From Sporocytophaga myxococcoides (GTDB taxonomy: Bacteria > Bacteroidota > Bacteroidia > Cytophagales > Cytophagaceae): DNA of 64,000 bases. Positions 61,537 through 64,000 of this stretch are shown here, piece by piece. The translations under genes were made by a program, and so were the position numbers. Location of the stretch: assembly GCF_000775915.1 (NCBI RefSeq), contig NZ_BBLT01000003.1, positions 186,001 through 250,000 of the forward strand. Direction: 5' to 3'. Below the pieces are notes generated by a model. That model worked only from the letters and a program-made list of their open reading frames with translations, searched no databases and was not told the origin of the DNA. Within the stretch, counting starts at the first letter, position 1, and each line of letters opens with the position of its first letter.

Positions 61537-62589
61537 ATGAAAAAGATCAAATTTCTAGCGGCAGCTTTATGCTTATGCTCAGGCAGTTTATTTGCTCAGT
61601 CCCCATCTTATACGCCTGGATCAAATATTGCTGCGGGAAAGACCACCGGAGCATATAGGATCTATGGTAATACTGGAAGTTCAGATGGTCCTGGTATCGA
61701 GTTTTATGGAAAAGATGATGCAAGCAGATCAGGTTCTTTGTCATTTAGCATTTATCCAACCCAGACAACATCATATTTTGGATACTATTTTACAAAATAT
61801 GATGGAACTACATGGAAGCCTCAGTTTGCCATAAATAAATATGGGTTCGCAGGCTTTGGTAACTTTACGGGTTCAGATATAACTGCTCCTTTTCAGGTTG
61901 ATAAAAACTCCAGTCGGGTGGGAATAGGGTCACTTGGCGTTAGTTCATTTGGTGATGCGCCGGGTGCATACAGTTCTGCTGCTTCATTGGCTGGGGGTAT
62001 TGGTTATATAGGCTTTAATGCATTGCGTCAAACAGATAATGCTATAGGTATAAATTCTGATGGTACCAATAATGGAGGAGCTATCATTGCAGGAACAATA
62101 AAAGGAGGTCTTAATTTTATAACCTTTAAGAGCGGAGCTCATGGGGCGGCTACGGGAATTCAATGGGCATCTACATCACAACTTGCTGGTTCAATAAGAA
62201 TGTCAATAAATCCTAATGGTAAAGTATTCATCGGGGATCCTGCGAGTGTATCTAATTACGAGACGTTGAATGAATTCGGTCTTTATGTTAAAGGAGGAGG
62301 AGTAAGAGCCGAGAGATTAAAATGTGATCTATCAACAGCAGGATGGGCAGACTATGTTTTTGAGCCAACTTATAAGTTAAAGCCACTAGCAGAAGTAGAG
62401 CAATTTATTAAAGAGAACAAACATCTTCCAGAAGTTCCATCAGCAAAGAAAGTAGAAGAAGAGGGTATTGATGTAGCAGAGATGGATGCAATACTATTAA
62501 AGAAGATCGAAGAGTTGACTCTTTATATGATTGAGCTTAAGAAAGAGAATGCAGAAATGAAGAAGGAGCTTGAATTGCTTCAGAAATAG
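61537..62589 (+). CDS. Secreted protein with C-terminal coiled coil, paralogue 2
   Basis: 350 residues, same length and domain order as the gene at 57335: signal peptide, Gly/Ser-rich beta body, YVFEPTYKLKPL domain and C-terminal coiled coil. Roughly 25 amino-acid differences, concentrated in two patches (~95-125, FGNFTGSDITAPFQVDKNSS; and ~200-215, GAHGAATGIQ). Many silent nucleotide differences elsewhere indicate that the duplication is not brand new and that the protein is under purifying selection. It precedes a large secreted-protein gene by 47 bases, probably as an operon. Confidence 0.85.
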   Translation: MKKIKFLAAALCLCSGSLFAQSPSYTPGSNIAAGKTTGAYRIYGNTGSSDGPGIEFYGKDDASRSGSLSFSIYPTQTTSYFGYYFTKYDGTTWKPQFAINKYGFAGFGNFTGSDITAPFQVDKNSSRVGIGSLGVSSFGDAPGAYSSAASLAGGIGYIGFNALRQTDNAIGINSDGTNNGGAIIAGTIKGGLNFITFKSGAHGAATGIQWASTSQLAGSIRMSINPNGKVFIGDPASVSNYETLNEFGLYVKGGGVRAERLKCDLSTAGWADYVFEPTYKLKPLAEVEQFIKENKHLPEVPSAKKVEEEGIDVAEMDAILLKKIEELTLYMIELKKENAEMKKELELLQK

Positions 62590-62636
62590 TGTTTGTAAAG
62601 ACGAACTTTTAATATAAAATATTAAAGAAAAGCACT

Positions 62637-64000
62637 ATGAAAAATAGATATATATATAATAAACCGTTTTACCTCTTGGTTGCGGTACTTACGTTCCAGA
62701 GCTTTCTCTCATTAGGGCAGGTTCAGAATCCATATTGGTATTTTCCTCCATATAAGGTTGATTTTACGACATCAACTCCTACCGTTTCATTGATAGGTAC
62801 TGGAGCACTTACTAAAACAGAGGCATCAAACGGAATACACAATACTGCTGGTGACCTGAGTTTTTATATTATGGGAAATGACATTCAAGGCAGGACCGGT
62901 CAAACGGGAACTTTGAATTTCAGCCCGTTTCTTAAGGAAGGTTTGATTATTCCTATAATTGGAGAATGTAATAGTTACTATGTCTTGGGGTATGATGTCG
63001 TGCATGGGATTAAGAACGGGATGGATGTTACTCAGTATTTTTTAACCTATTCTAAAATTTCAGTAAATCCCAACGGAACTTGGACTTCAACTCCTGGAGA
63101 TTATATACCAATTGATGATCCTTCTGATGCTTCTTTTGCTGTGTCGCCTTACTGGTATAAGAAGCATGGACACGATAATTATACTTATTATTCTGTTTTA
63201 TTTTTAATGGATGGTTCGACACATGCCATTGACGATTATGATGTTTCTAGTAGTGGAATTACAAAGTCTGATTTTAATTTATCAGATACTAGAGGAGGTA
63301 AAGCTAATGAGTTGGAGGTTACTCGAAATGGAGGAGTAGCATTTGGATTTGAAAATCAACCGATAATTCGTATAGTTAAATCTGAAAACATATATCAGGA
63401 TTATTCAATACCAGGTCTTTTGGATGGAGGATTTTCCGGTATAGAGTTTTCAAGAGATGGTCTTAGTGTTTTTGGCGCTGAAAGAATAACCAATAAGATA
63501 TACAAGTTTAATTTGCTAGACAATTCGGTCTCTGAAGTCGCCGGTTCTTCTGGTCTTGGACTTTCTCAGCTTGAACTTGCATATGATGGTTACATCTATG
63601 CTTCGAATGGAACACAATTGAAAGGATTTGATCCGGAAGCTGCGAGCCCTTCGATTACAAAAACAATTACAGTTCCAAATCCCATATCAGGGGGCATTTA
63701 TACTCTTGTGGACCAGAATGATAGAGTTGATTATTCTAATCCTTTTAATATGCCTGAGTGCCTTGGATGGATAACTCTTTCTGGCCTTAATTCGGCAAAT
63801 CCTATTCCATCAAGCAATCTTTGGAGTGAATATTTTGGTTATCAGAAGATAAAAACTTTGGGGTCTGTAGTAGTTAATACAGGAACCTCAGTTTTATTTG
63901 TAGCCAGTGGTTCAATTGAATTAAACCCTGGCTTTGAAGCCGAATATGGTAGTACTTTTGAAGCATTTGTCGAAGAATGCTGGACTCCAGAAGTTCCTGA
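62637..64000 (+). CDS. Large secreted protein, 3' end outside window
   Basis: ATG at 62637 opens a frame that stays open for 454 codons to the right edge. Signal peptide ~1-30 (FYLLVAVLTFQSFLSLGQ). The body has propeller-like segments (GGFSGIEFSRDGLSVFGAE, LGLSQLELAYDGYIYASNG) and later SGSIELNPGFEAEYGSTFEAFVEEC. The last matches the 3-coathanger-stack repeat seen in Bacteroidota secreted proteins (LxPGFxAxxGSxFxA). Such proteins usually end in a T9SS domain or gliding-motility-type C-terminus, which would lie beyond the window. Function unknown. Closely downstream of paralogue 2. Confidence 0.8.
   Translation, partial: MKNRYIYNKPFYLLVAVLTFQSFLSLGQVQNPYWYFPPYKVDFTTSTPTVSLIGTGALTKTEASNGIHNTAGDLSFYIMGNDIQGRTGQTGTLNFSPFLKEGLIIPIIGECNSYYVLGYDVVHGIKNGMDVTQYFLTYSKISVNPNGTWTSTPGDYIPIDDPSDASFAVSPYWYKKHGHDNYTYYSVLFLMDGSTHAIDDYDVSSSGITKSDFNLSDTRGGKANELEVTRNGGVAFGFENQPIIRIVKSENIYQDYSIPGLLDGGFSGIEFSRDGLSVFGAERITNKIYKFNLLDNSVSEVAGSSGLGLSQLELAYDGYIYASNGTQLKGFDPEAASPSITKTITVPNPISGGIYTLVDQNDRVDYSNPFNMPECLGWITLSGLNSANPIPSSNLWSEYFGYQKIKTLGSVVVNTGTSVLFVASGSIELNPGFEAEYGSTFEAFVEECWTPEVP

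Overview
The window is AT-rich and its gene content points to a cellulose-degrading member of the Bacteroidota, close to Cytophaga/Sporocytophaga. This placement is inferred from gene families, not from an rRNA. The signs are: several secreted proteins ending in a type IX secretion (T9SS) sorting domain (YPNP/VPNP...GMYLLKV-type ends), a GH9 cellulase carrying such a domain, Bacteroidota-specific families (DUF4783 near nadC, DUF4105, OmpL-like porin), Bacteroidota-like -7 boxes (TAnnTTTG) and weak Shine-Dalgarno use. No rRNA, tRNA, CRISPR array, insertion sequence or prophage was seen.

Layout. 1-4.3 kb: the tail of a T9SS cargo protein, then a 1106-residue GH9 cellulase. 4.5-6.3 kb (minus): DUF4783 protein, nadC and a two-TM protein. 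6.5-14.6 kb (plus): gpmI, a porin, purK-purE, a ferritin-like four-helix protein, TerC and a LacX-like aldose epimerase. 14.7-17.4 kb (minus): a VWA protein with a MoxR/Mg-chelatase-type AAA+ ATPase. 17.7-25.8 kb (plus): a branched-chain amino-acid operon leuA-leuC-leuD-leuB-ilvD-ilvB, preceded by a possible attenuator leader. 25.8-31 kb: YiiX-like hydrolase, DUF2267 protein, glpD, kup. 31-40 kb: two tandem inositol-monophosphatase paralogues with a Cys-rich mini membrane protein between them, DUF4105 protein, lipoprotein, cysteine desulfurase overlapping glmM, mazG, EamA transporter. 40-51.9 kb: a T9SS cargo protein, a repeat-rich stretch, rluD, a PLP deaminase-like enzyme, an M20 dipeptidase, a split DsbD system, a DUF6929-like protein, a PhoX-like protein and a radical SAM protein. 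52-56.4 kb: mutS, a TrmH-family methyltransferase and a beta-propeller protein. 57.3-64 kb: a surface-protein cluster of two near-identical 350-residue proteins flanking an M6-like metalloprotease, then a large secreted protein that runs off the end.

Most of the window is housekeeping metabolism (NAD, purine, Leu/Ile/Val, glycolysis, amino-sugar and Fe-S precursors) interleaved with secreted or envelope proteins typical of a gliding polysaccharide degrader. The least expected signal is non-coding. A degenerate 7-nt periodic purine-rich tract (AAGTTAA/AAGCNRA-like) lies at or within a few bases of the stop codons of seven genes. Near rluD it is part of a tandemly duplicated ~130-bp unit that also contains the last codons of rluD. 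Other points worth a second look are the leuA leader (a 12-codon ORF with LLSVI codons, a hairpin and a terminator), a LeuA without its regulatory domain, a shared ~90-bp element upstream of two unrelated genes, and a non-canonical zinc motif in the M6-like protease.
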